A DNA stretch of 64,000 bases from Sabellastarte sp. h YS-2021 (taxonomy: Eukaryota > Annelida > Polychaeta > Sabellida > Sabellidae). This document shows, one piece after another, positions 32,695-44,150 of this stretch (the stretch's first letter is position 1; every line of letters begins with the position of its first letter). Under the pieces are notes generated by a model. It had not been told where the DNA came from and ran no database searches. It was given only the letters and a program-made list of their open reading frames with translations. Location: contig OZ024940.1 of NCBI GenBank assembly GCA_964017235.1, forward strand, positions 4,588,001 through 4,652,000, in the 5' to 3' direction. The translations under genes were made by a program, and so were the position numbers.

Positions 32695-33330
32695 GCATTC
32701 CAATATCACATGTGATGACATTAAAGTTGTGATTCTGGTAGGAAGTTGAAACTCCTTATTTGGTATTTGTTCAGTTTGTCCCGAGTCTGTTCCACAAGGA
32801 AAACCCTCCCCTGTCATGTCGTGTACAATGACAGCTTTGCCGGCACATATAAAACAGTTAGTTGTTGTCTACATCTACAGATAAAATATGAAAAAAAAAA
32901 CATCCTTCATTGATGATTTCTATGTTTTGATGATAATGGTTGCATATTTGAACTTGATGTGTGATATTGTTTTCATGTAGAGATAGTTTACTAAAAAAAC
33001 ACAATTCTTGATATTTACATATATATTTGATACTAGTTAGTAGTTACAACATTTAAGCTGCTTGGTTGTGTGATCTCGTGTTGATCCAGATGTAGTTTCT
33101 GAAAAACCACTTCTATGGATGGTAGCTATTCTCTTCAGTGACACTGGTTGGCGGCGGTTGCAGGTTTGACCTGGTTGTTTGTGGGATGTTGATGTGTAAA
33201 TCAGGGCTACGTGTTCACACTGGCTGGTATCCGTGTTGGGTGTTTTATTCGATTGAAACCCAGAGATTGAAACCCACCCTTTAATCTGTCGATCATTTTG
33301 GCATCTTTTATGATTCTGGTCTGTTGAGTG
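32695..33330 (+). repeat. Segmental duplication, copy A
   Basis: Matches 38,080-38,700 in the same order and orientation. Shared words include 'tctgttccacaaggaaaa', 'catcctt/ccttaattgatgatttctat', 'ggttgcatatttgaact', 'gacactggttggc' and 'tacgtgttcacactggct'. The copies have many small differences and indels, so the duplication is old. No coding content was recognised. Confidence 0.75.
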
Positions 33331-33391
33331 GTCCTAATTATATATTTCCTCTTTCAATGTGTTTGTTCTAAGTCTATTTTATACATGAAAA

Positions 33392-33700
33392 TTGTTTCGA
33401 TCATGTCACAATGACATAATGTTTCCGAGTTTTGATGTTGTTACATACTCAAGCTTGCAGCGTCTGATTTGTTGTAAGTCTATTTTTTACATAAAAACCT
33501 CAATCATGACATTATGTTTCTCTGTTTTGATGTTACCGCTCAGGTATTCAAACTGGCTGCGTTCAGTTTGTAACTTGTTTGATTTGCTGTAAGTCTGTTT
33601 TATACACAAATACCCCTTACATATTCAAACTGGCTGCGTTCAGTTTGTTTGTAACTTGTTTAATTTGCTGTAAATCTGTTTTATAAACAATACCCCATCA
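33392..33700 (+). repeat. Dispersed 'ttgttgtaagtctgtttta' repeat units
   Basis: A motif 'gatttgttgtaagtctg...ata-aca-aa-acc' appears three to four times here. Diverged copies recur near 36,018, 37,896, 39,300, 45,770 and 46,310, often just after 'atatttaaaatggttgtgtt'-like sequence. Confidence 0.6.
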
Positions 33701-33839
33701 TTCATTTCCAAAGCACTGGTATCTGTTTTGATGCCATGAAGACATTTCAGTGGGTTGTCACCTTGTCAGTAATGTGAATTTGACGTGCAGATGAATACTG
33801 GTTTTACACTTGGCATCTGAACCACTTTCCTCCAAATCT

Positions 33840-34380
33840 TAGCTTGATGGGTTAAACTCTCTTTTTACTCAACTTTTCTAGGATTTACTGTATACTTGTA
33901 TTTGACACTTGTTACATTCCGTGAGGCATGGAGAATGTTCCCCCTTTTTAAGGTCTTTGTCACTCTTTTTACTCAACTTTTCTAGGATTTACTGTATACT
34001 TGTATTTGACACTTGTTACATTCCGTGAGGCATGGAGAATGTTCTCCCTTTTTAAGGTCTTTGTCACTCTTTTTACTCAACTTTTCTAGGATTTACTGTA
34101 TACTTGTATTTGACACTTGTTACATTCCGTGAGGCATGGAGAATGTTCTCCCTTTTTAAGGTCTTTGTCACTCTTTTTACTCAACTTTTCTATGATTTAC
34201 TGTACATGTGTACTTGACACTTGTTACATTCCGTGAGGCATGGAGATTGTCCCCCTTTTTAAGGTCTTTGTCACTCTTTTTACTCAACTTTTCTATGATT
34301 TACTGTATACGTGTATTTGACACTCATTACATTCCGTGAGGCATGCAGATTGTTCCCCTTTTTAAGGTCTTTGTCACTCG
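33840..34380 (+). repeat. ~116-bp tandem array, about 4.6 copies
   Basis: Unit: 'ctttttactcaacttttct', 'aggatttactgtatacttg', 'gacacttgttacattccgtg', 'aggcatggagaatgttc' and 'ctttttaaggtctttgtc'. Copies are almost identical. It is related to the larger array at 39.6-40.8 kb through 'cttttctaggatttactg' and 'acattcc-t-aggcat'. Confidence 0.9.
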
Positions 34381-34788
34381 AATTACAACCCATAGACACC
34401 TGTTGGGTGAAGTAAGAATTAACGTGTGTACAGGTGGTTCACAGTTTGTCTGAATCGCAGTCTTTCTTAGAACTTGAAAGCTTCATCTTTTTTGTTTTGC
34501 ATTCAGCTATCACAGGATTTTATTGGATTTCCTCTGTGTATATTTACCGTGCAGACGTAGATTATATCAGTGGAACCCACCCCCCTAGTGAGTGTTGCGA
34601 AAAATAACATACAGGGGCATGTTCTTTATGTTATATATATATATTCTTTGTGTATTGAATTCGTTATGTGGACCCCATCTGTAACTTGATAGGCGTAGCT
34701 TCATGTCTTATGCCTGACTGTTTTGTGATTTATTAACAAAGGTAATATCATCCTGTGTGTATTCTAAAGCGTATGCTTCGTTAGCACT

Positions 34789-35207
34789 AGTGTTGGGAAT
34801 CGCCTCCAATTTTCATGGTCGATTATTCGTCCATTTTTCTGAGCGATGATCGACCCATAATCGATTATTTTACTCCATTATTGTTTATTATTTAAGAAAC
34901 ACTTTCCGGGATAAAGTATAGGTCAATCCAGTAAGAATAACGGTGTTCTGACATTTAGAATCTACCAAAAGCACCCACTTCCTGTAAATATGGCGATAGA
35001 TATAAACAAACGAAATTGAAGACAAAACTGTCAGTTTATTTAATAAAAATACCTAAAATATTTTTAAAATAGGTGGATATTGATATAAATCAGGAAAGGT
35101 AAGATATAAGTTTAATAATCGATCATTAGAAAATGCCAGTGACCGACCGCGATTCTACACTGTCACCGACGATTAATTGAGCACACGTCTAATCATCCAC
35201 CCACTAG
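34789..35207. mobile_element. hAT-like MITE with 8-bp TSD
   Basis: A 419-bp element flanked by an exact duplication 'ttagcact' (34781-34788 and 35208-35215). The left end 'agtgttgggaatcg' and right end 'cacccactag' are only loosely inverted. The interior has 'gatcgacccataatcgatta' and 'gaccgaccgcgattc' words. A fragment of the same left end lies at about 14,973 in the hnRNP gene. Confidence 0.7.
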
Positions 35208-36112
35208 TTAGCACTGAAGTAAACGTAACTGAATTCACAGCAGTGTATTGCCACCCTGATGTGTCATTGTCCTTATCGATCTTGGCTGATTGATTGTTTA
35301 TTGATTCCCCTGACTTTAACTTTGCTTGGCTTTCAGTTGAAAGTTTCAGTTCTCATGAGAAACAAGTTTGTGACAAAGCTGCTTTGCGTGACTGACATGT
35401 TGAATTTTGCCCAAGTTTGACGTCATTTTGAATGGTATTGGATCTATGTGATGTGCATATTACAACAGTGTTTTAAGAACCAGCATACAGATGGCTTGTG
35501 GTTTTGTAGATTTCATCCTAAGCCCAGACAATACTTGACTTCGTAGACTTAGCAGTCTGGATTATATTCTCTGAGTTTTGTGATTCAGTGAACAAGTGGA
35601 TTCACTGGTCTATGTTTTCCAATGCCCGTATTTTGTTCTCACTGAGACACACATCATCAGAATGACAACATATACACGACTGTGGGTTTTAAGACAAATG
35701 TACTGAGGTTTTGTAGATTTTATCTCAATCATGATCACAACTATAGCTTTATAGGTTTAGTTGTATGTCTGATAATTCTTATATTTTGTGATTTATTGAA
35801 CAATTGAATTTTACCTGATGCGTATATATTGTTATCACTGGAACACACATTACTAAATTGATAAAAGAAACCCACGAGGATGGAGGCCTGTGTCATTATC
35901 ACATGTGTAAACAACCTTGATCGTGTCATAACTGATGAAAAACTCACAAAAAATGACATCTTCTTCAGTCTTAATGTTACTTGCTACATATTTTAGCTGC
36001 CTGTCTGTAATGTGATTTATTTGTTGTAAATCTGAGGTATAAACAAACACCTTTTGACACTAGTGATACATATCTGGACCTTGACTTGTGTTTACTCTTA
36101 TCAGAGTGTTTT

Positions 36113-36626
36113 TTAGGTTTGGTAGAAGGGATCCGAGGTTCTTAAATGGATATTTAAGGAATCTCCCAGGGATTTTTCAATATTTTTCTGAATTTTATTT
36201 TGTAAAGCTGTACTTGGGGTGGGTGGGACAGACTTGGCTGGGGTCTTTAAAGACAAGGAACTGAAGGCGACTGGTTGAGGACGGGGGGGGTGAGGTAAAA
36301 AGATTGTCAGCAGCACTCTCGAGGTCTGCATTTGATCCAGTGAAGGAATCCCCGTCGCCTTCACCCAAAAGATCTAGTTCATCATCTTTGGAACTAGTTT
36401 CCGCCTTTTGCTTTTTAAGATAACGTTTCCTGTTCTTGATTTTTTTCAACTGTTTATCTGTAAAAGATGTACAGATTTGACAGGGAGTTTCGAAGGTGAC
36501 ACAGGGGTCATCTCCCTTGCCAGCCTCCCTACAGGTAGGGCAATAGTTGTGTAGGTCGAAACTAAAACAAAAATGGCGGCATTTCTCAGCTCTCGGTTTG
36601 TCTTTATTCGTTTGGTGGAGAGACAT
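36113..36626 (-). pseudogene. Broken DIRS-type gag fragment
   Basis: The minus-strand frame 36626-36195 (143 codons) starts with a Cys/His region matching the N-terminus of the intact gag at 58,431: C-x-H-x7-H-x2-C-x2-C-x9-C-x6-C-x2-C, including 'DPCV' and a following Lys-rich 'YLKKQK' stretch. After an acidic region the frame shifts near a G run (about 36281-36288) and continues in an overlapping frame to 36113. RT, RNase H and recombinase parts are absent. It is a remnant of a related but distinct DIRS family, long inactive; describing it as a host gene is less likely. Confidence 0.7.
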
Positions 36627-37129
36627 TTTAAACGCAATAAAAGACGTGCAATGTAAAGTGCCTGTACCGAGGAAAACTCAAAACACGCGAAAGTCAGAAA
36701 ATACTTATCCTGTCAAAATAAAAATTTGACAGAATGATCTATGTTATATAATAAAAGAAATATCCAAAAAGTAACCTCCAACAATAAGTAAATGCTGAGA
36801 AATAAATGAAAATGTCTGTATATTTACAAACTGCTACCAGTCAATCGTGGCCAACGAGAAAGTAGGACGATTGGTCAGAAGTTATCACGTGACGACAACT
36901 ACCAGTATATCCGGTGCTAACAAGAACTGTCTTTTTTTCTAAGACGTTGGCCCGGGTGTGGCAACCCGAGAACAGCATTAAGTCCCACATGGTAAATTTA
37001 AGTAATTAAAATTTTCAATTTAAATTGGTTAGATATAACATGATGTTGTTGTTCAATGTCCTATGTGTAAACCAAAAATATCCTTGAATATATTGCTCAC
37101 AGAATAAAAACATTAAGTTCTTTTTCATA

Positions 37130-37720
37130 AAAATGTAAAAATCTACTTACCAAAACCTTGTAAATGCAGGTCTCTTTATGAGGTAGCAAAAACGCCTGTT
37201 GATTGTTGAACTGCCATAAAAAGGATGAACTATTTCTGTACATCTGCAAGGGACTTAGCTCACCAGGGGTCAAAGGGTGGGAAATATATGGGTTTAATTA
37301 GGGCCTGCCCTTAATGTTAAATTCTATGTATCGTATATGTGGTGGTCACCTAATGCCTAGCCATCCTTAACCCAAGTGTTTTCATATGGTAGGTATATAT
37401 ACCTACCATAAAATTTTTTTCTTTATACCTTTTTTGATAAAGGTGTAAAAATCTACTTACAGAGCACCAAAAACGTGTAAATGCAGGTCTCTTTATGAGG
37501 TAGTGAAATTCCCGTTAACTGATAAACCACCACAAAAATGAAATGCTCTATTTCTGTATGTCTGTGCATGACAGAGTGAATTAGGCCACCAGGGGTCAAA
37601 GGGTAGCAAGCACATGGGTTTAATTATGGTCTCCCCTTAATATTAAAGTCTCAGTATTGTGTATGTGGCAGTCACCAATTGCCTAGCTGTCCTTGACCCA
37701 AGTGTTTTCATATGATAGGT
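37130..37720 (+). repeat. Tandem duplication of ~300 bp
   Basis: Copies start at about 37,132 and 37,440. Both contain 'tgtaaaaatctacttac', 'gtaaatgcaggtctctttat', 'caggggtcaaagggt', 'atgggtttaatta' and 'gacccaagtgttttcatat'. They are moderately diverged. Confidence 0.85.
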
Positions 37721-38079
37721 ATGAAGAAAAATGTATTTTACATTTAAAACTTTGAAAAATGAAGGTACACAGACATTATATTAACTCAAGAACAAATTAT
37801 TATCACTGCAGTACACTTGTAGAGCTTCTTTTTCATAATGACATTGTGTCTATACACTATTGACACATTTAAAATCGTGTGGTGTTCAATGTGATTAGTT
37901 TGTTGTAAATCTAAGTTATAAACAAACAACATACTCTTGATCCTAATGAGAAAGTTGCATCATAATGACATTGTCTGTGTCTGTTAGTACACGACTTCTT
38001 GAACATGTTTGGTGTGTTTGATCTAATGTATAAGGAATTTTCATACAGATGGGAGACTGTGGCATATTTTGGGTCGCGT

Positions 38080-38700
38080 CACATGTATATTTCAGTAGTG
38101 CATGTGATGACATTAGCTTTGGTGTTGTATTTCTGGTCGTCGGTTTAAACTCCTTGTTTGTCATGTGTTCAGTTATAAATCTGTTCCACAAGGAAAAACA
38201 TCCCTTATCATGGTGCGTACGACAGCTTTTATAGCACATACAAGCTAGCTGTTTGTGTGATTTTGTTTTCATCTACAGATTATTTATATAAAAAAAATAT
38301 CCTTAATTGATGATTTCTATATTTCTATGATAACGGTTGCATATTTGAACTGATTGTGTTGTTTTCATCTAGAGATAGATTACTTAAAACCGCCATTCTT
38401 GATCTGGATATCTCGATGACAGTGGTCACTAGTGTGAACTGATTGTGTTTCTTGGTTTTATCTAAAACTAGTTCCTGAAAAACTACCCTTCTGGATGATA
38501 TCTATTCCTTTATGACACTGGTTGGCAGCGGTTGCTCCTCAAACACGGTTGGTTTTTGTGATGTTGATTTGTAAATCACGGTTACGTGTTCACACTGGCT
38601 TTTGTGGGTTTTAATTGTTTGAAATCCAGGGAATAAAACCTGCCCTTGATTATATCGCTCTTGCTGACATCTTGTCTGATACATCATGTCTGTTACATGT
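38080..38700 (+). repeat. Segmental duplication, copy B
   Basis: Counterpart of 32,695-33,330. Each copy is followed, within about 0.5-0.9 kb, by an array of the related 'cttttctaggatttactg' satellite. The duplicated block therefore probably included the ancestral satellite. Confidence 0.75.
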
Positions 38701-39564
38701 TGAGACTGGGCACATGTAAGGCCTTATAACTGTTCTACATCTTGAGAGTAATTCTTGCCCCTAATCTTGTCAGATTCAATTCCGGCGGTTTCCTGTTTCA
38801 ACTGGCTGTGTGTTGATGTGGTGTATATGTTCAAAATCGGTGGATGTGCCTGTCAGAAAGTCTGTCTGATGTTGCAAAATTGTTGGTTGTGTTTTGGCTG
38901 CTTGCATTCTTTAAATCCAGTGAACAGTCCAGCCATCTCATCGATTTCAGATGACAACCTTCTTGAGAAGATGGACATTAATGTGACACAAGCAACAATG
39001 TGATCTTAGTTTGATAGGGTGGTGCTTGTCACACATAGTAATTTATAATCTGTTTAATTGCAATGGATTTCTTCTGACTCGATCTGACAAGCAAAGTCTG
39101 CTTTATTCTGGTCACAGTGACAGTATTTTTGTCACTTTGTGTTGTGTTGGCTACACATTCAAAATGGTTTTGTGTAATGTGAATAGTCTGTTCCAAGTCT
39201 TGAGCATAAAGAAAAATCTCCATCATGTCACTCGTACTGAGGTGTGGGGTGCTTTAATGTGTCCAATGCGATGTGCTTCATGTGTTTAATGTGATTGATT
39301 TGTTGTAAGTCTGTGTTATGTACAAAAACCTCTGCGGTGATGTCACCATGTCATTACATTCCTCTGTTTTGATGTTACTGGCTTTTTTTCTGGCTGTACG
39401 GGTTAGGATTTGTTCTCGCTGTTTATTATATATGCAAGAAACCTCTTCTGTCAAGTCACAAACACTGATGCCTTTGTTGGTTTTGAATTTGGTTATGTTT
39501 GGGTTATCATTCAGTGACTTGATTTGAGGTATCTGAATCACAACCTCCACTCTCTCTTGTAGGC

Positions 39565-40800
39565 TGGAACCCTGTGTATTTTGTACTCAGCTTTTCTGGG
39601 ATTTACTGAACACATGTATTAGATGTTTTTTACCTTAGGTAAAGCAGATATTCTCTCAAGCCCCTCCACTCTAATGGGCTTGCTGGGATCCTATGTCTTT
39701 TACTCAGCTTTTCTAGGATTTACTGAACACATGTATTAGATGTTTTTTACATCCCATAAATCATCTAGCCTCTCAAACCTCCACACTGGAACCCTGTATC
39801 TGTTGCTCAGCTTTTCTAGGATTTACTGAACACATGTATCAGATGTTTTTTACATTCCATAAGGCATCTAGCCTCTCAAACGTCCATGCTGGAACCCTGT
39901 ATCTGTTGCTCAGTTTTTCTAGGATTTACTGAACACATGTATTAGATGTTTTTTACATTCCATAAGGCATCTAGCCTCTCAAACGTCCATGCTGGAACCC
40001 TGTATCTGTTGCTCAGTTTTTCTAGGATTTACTGAACACATGTATTAGATGTTTTTTACTTTCCATAAAGCATCTAGCCTCTCAAACCTCCATGCTGGAA
40101 CCCTGTATCTTTTGCTCAGCTGTTCTAGGATTTACTGAACACATGTATTAGATGTTTTTTACATCCCATAAAGCATCTAGCCTCTCAAACGTCCACACTG
40201 GAACCCTGTATCTGTTGCTCAGCTTTTCTAGGATTTACTGAACACATGTATTAGATGTTTTTTACTTTCCATAAAGCATCTAGCCTCTCAAACCTCCACA
40301 CTGGAACCCTGTATCTTTTGCTCAGCTGTTCTAGGATTTACTGAACACATGTATTAGATGTTTTTTACATCCCATAAAGCATCTAGCCTCTCAAACGTCC
40401 ACACTGGAACCCTGTATCTGTTGCTCAGCTTTTCTAGGATTTACTGAACACATGTATTAGATGTTTTTTACTTTCCATAAAGCATCTAGCCTCTCAAACC
40501 TCCACACTGGAACCCTGTATCTTTTACTCAGCTTTTCTAGGATTTACTGAACACATGTATTAGATGTTTTTTACATTCCATAAGGCATCTAGCCTCTCAA
40601 ACGTCCATGCTGGAACCCTGTATCTGTTGCTCAGTTTTTCTGGGATTTACTGAACACATGTATTAGATGTTTTTTACATCCCATAAATCATCTAGCCTCT
40701 CAAACCTCCACACTGGAACCCTGTATCTGTTGCTCAGCTTTTCTAGGATTTACTGAACACATGTATTAGATGTTTTTACATTCCATAAAGCATACTGTCT
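39565..40800 (+). repeat. ~115-bp tandem array, about 10-11 copies
   Basis: Unit: 'ctcagcttttctaggattta', 'ctgaacacatgtattagatg', 'ttttttacattccataaggc', 'atctagcctctcaaac' and 'ctggaaccctgtatctgttg'. Neighbouring copies alternate between 'tacatccc' and 'tactttcc' variants, suggesting a partial two-unit higher-order pattern at about 40,080-40,500. Confidence 0.92.
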
Positions 40801-43339
40801 CTCACTGGTGAAGTATATAGTATGGCTAGATTGGCAACAGATATCGGCTTAGTAGGTTGTAGCAAGATCCAACCCACAGATCTGAATAACAGTTTATCAA
40901 ACTTAGTGTTTGTGCCTCGCATTCATCTGTGACAGGTTTTTATCAAATTCCCTCTTTGTTTATTTAATGCTCAGGTGTCATAGATAATCAGTTGAATAAA
41001 CCTATTGGATGTTGTGAGAACTAACGTAGGGTTGAGTGATCTTTATGTAATTTCATCTCTGTGTATTGGATTCAATTGTTACCGTTTATATGCAATGGGC
41101 AGATGTAGATTCTTGGTGGAATATATACCTTGTGAGTGTTGTAAGGAGTTAGAACTAATATATAGTGGGCTTGGGATTGTCTAGATTTCATCTTTGTGTT
41201 TTGTATTCAGCTTTGGCAGGATTTCATAGACATCCCAGTGGGCATATACATGTAATGTTAAAAATACTTCTCTGTTTTGTGAATTGTCGCAAAATTAAGA
41301 TTCTATGATATAAAACAAAGAAACTGATGTAGTTTCAGTGTCCGATGACAAGATTATCCATATAAAAAATTAAATTTCTTTCCTTACAATAAAACATGTG
41401 TTTATGTTGAGGCGGCCAATGGGGAGAAGGAAGTACGTACTTCACTGTCAAGGTCAACTTGATATGAAGGCATCATGCCAGTATAAAGCCCATTTTTCTG
41501 GGGTTGCCTGTCGCTGCCTGCGGCGGTCCAAGGTAGCAGCCAGTTTTACATGATAAGCAATTGTAGCACAATAAAAGTATTTAATTTTTGTATATTCTAG
41601 AGCATACACTTTCTTGCTGGTGAAGTTTTTGCCACTAGATTACCAACAGATGCGCACCTAGTGGGTTTAGTCAGAACTAAAATACATATACAGACAAGTA
41701 CTGGTTGTACACAGTCTATCGGCATCACAACCTTGACATCTTCTAACTTGGCAACTTCAATTCTCTGTCTTTTACTCAGTTGTTCTGCGATTCATTGATC
41801 AATACAGTTTCATTCTGTTTGTCTTTTAAAGCATACACCTTCTTGTTAGCCAAATACATGTCACTAGATGAACATACACATGTATACTGGTTGTACACAG
41901 TTTATCTGGATTACGACCTTGACTCTATCTTAATAGATTCAGATCTGTAAATAAGATGATTCTCATTTTTTCCCCAGTAGCTATTAGCTGTGACATTTGA
42001 CCTCGGGGTCATATGTTTAATAAAATACAGATTCTACATTAAACAGCTTAATCATTAAGCAGTATTTGAAAATAAAAGTTGGGAAAAAACAAACAAACAT
42101 GTATTTGAAACTAACCAATGGGTGGTTATGAAAAGTTTATTAAAGTCATCTGACAACTTTGACTGAGTGTCGTTTCCCAACTGTTCTGAGATTTGTATGG
42201 AACATTTGAATTTGCTTCTGTGAGAATCTAAAGTGTAAAGTGTCCTGTTGCTTAAAGTGTGTGATATTGAACCATCTCAACATGTATGCACCTAGTGGGT
42301 GTATTGAGAACTAACATACACATGTGTACTGGTTCTAGACCGTTTGTCTGAGTTACAGTCCCAAATAAGCATAATCAACTAGGGCTGGGACGGGTACAAA
42401 AAAACGACATCGAGTACTCGCCCTCTCAAAACTGAACCGAATCGAGTAACCGCGAGATTTAGTTCCCACCATCAGAAGTCTTCTGTAAACAAATGGTCGA
42501 TACCGGAAACGAAACTTTTGAAGAAAAACGTCTCCTATTTAACCAGATATCATAGATTATGGAGTAAATTATCGGTTTTCAAGCGAAAACAACAATTTTA
42601 ATTGAAGTTAGGTGACGGAAATGCTGAAATGCAGCATATTTTACACGAATGTTTCATTATGTGTGCGATAATATAATACCTCGCGAGTAACCGAGTACTT
42701 AAAATGGACTCGAGTACAGGCAAAGATCGCCTCTTACACCGAGGCTCGAGTACTCGGTCGCAGCCCTATAATCAACACAGTGAAACAAAAGTCCGTGTCG
42801 TGAGTAAAATGTCCTGAATTAAAATACTTCTTTCACATATAACTTAAAAATGCACAGAAATTAACCCCACAGGCCGTTTATATAGGCCCAATGACATAAA
42901 AGGTGAACTATGATTGGTCGACACTATACTGTCATTTGATTGGCTTATGTCCAAACGGACGAGTTTAACTGCCGCGGACCAGCCCAAAATGACTGATTGT
43001 CAATCACCAAGGGATGATTGCTTTTAAAGTATACTGGTTTTCAGCTAAAGTGTCAGGTCATACCCTGGCTCTCAGCTAACTGGATACCTTAGAAACTAAA
43101 AATACAACAATGTAAACATATATGTCTTGTACACAGCTGTTCTTGAATTTACTGAACACATGTATTAGTTGTTTTTTTCAAATTGAAGCTTTTTGTTAAA
43201 GTATACTGGTTTTCAGTTAAAGTGTCAGGTCGTGTCCTGGTTATCAGCTAACTGGATACCTTAGAAACTATATATACAACAATATAATTAACAATGTATG
43301 TTTCTGTTAATTGTCTGCCCATAAGTGAAAATACTGAGG
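40801..43339. other. Non-coding, diverged repeat remnants
   Basis: No gene recognised. Single degraded units of the neighbouring satellite appear near 41,775 ('cagttgttctgcgattcat') and 43,137 ('ctgttcttgaatttactgaa'). 'aagtatactggttttcag' and following words are repeated at about 43,027 and 43,198. A MITE lies at 42,380. Confidence 0.5.
42380..42768. mobile_element. Complete hAT-like MITE with 8-bp TSD
   Basis: A 389-bp element beginning 'tagggctgggacggg' and ending 'ggtcgcagcccta', an inverted pair. The exact duplication 'taatcaac' flanks it (42372-42379, 42769-42776). Cytosine/CpG-rich ends contain 'cgagtactcg' words. The 14.6-kb remnant in the hnRNP intron is the same family. Confidence 0.88.
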
Positions 43340-44150
43340 GCCTGTCCCAATATGACCCAGCATGTGACTGCGGGCATTTAGGGTTCATACCATGGAAAAG
43401 CATAGCTTCAGTAGTCAAATGTAATCTTCATCCCATTTGTGCAGTCATTTCTTGTTGCCACCCACCTGATGTCTTGTCCAAGATTCAGTGTTATAGATAA
43501 ACTTTTGACTAATTTCTGACGTCAAGTAGCCACGAGGGTACTTGGGTGAAGGATCATGTCATGGAGTAACATAACTTTAGCAGCCAGATGTAATGTACAT
43601 AGCTACTCTGTTCTTGTCATTGCCACCAACCTGATGTCCTGCCCAAAATTCAGCATTAGAGATAGGCTTTTGACTAACTTTTGATGTCAAATAGCCACAT
43701 GGGGTTACCTGAGTGAGGGTGACATCACGACATAACATGCCTCTGACGCCCAAATGTCACACTCGTAGCTGTTCTATATTTGTTAATTCCACCCACCTGA
43801 TGTCCTGTCCAAACTTCAGCATTATAGATAAACTTTTGACCAACTTTGCAGGGGGCCTGTTCAGGAATCTAATCATGAGATAACATGCCATTAGCACCTA
43901 GATGCAACACTTATAGCTCTTTTGTTTTTGTTATTGCCACGTGGTCAATGTCCCTTCCAAAATTGAGCATTAGAGATGAACTTTTGACCAGTGACCAATT
44001 TCTGATGTCAAATAGCCAGATAGGAGTTTATCTCGCATCAAGAAGATACTTTCGTTTACCCACCCACATATAATACTCCTAGCTATTCTCTATTTGTTAT
44101 TGCCAGCCGCCCAGTCTCATGCCAAAATTCAGCACAGTAGATGAACTTTT
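43340..44150 (+). repeat. ~190-bp diverged tandem units, about four to five copies
   Basis: Each has 'gccacccacctgatgtc', 'tgtccaaaattcagcatta', 'gagataaacttttgac' and 'gatgtcaaatagccac'. Units start near 43,345, 43,540, 43,730, 43,880 and 44,070. Open frames inside are not conserved between copies. Confidence 0.75.

Noticed and set aside
36547-36729. Short plus-strand frame
   Set aside because: Antisense to the DIRS gag fragment start; no support.
39565-40800. CRISPR-like array
   Set aside because: Eukaryotic context; units are contiguous satellites without unique spacers.
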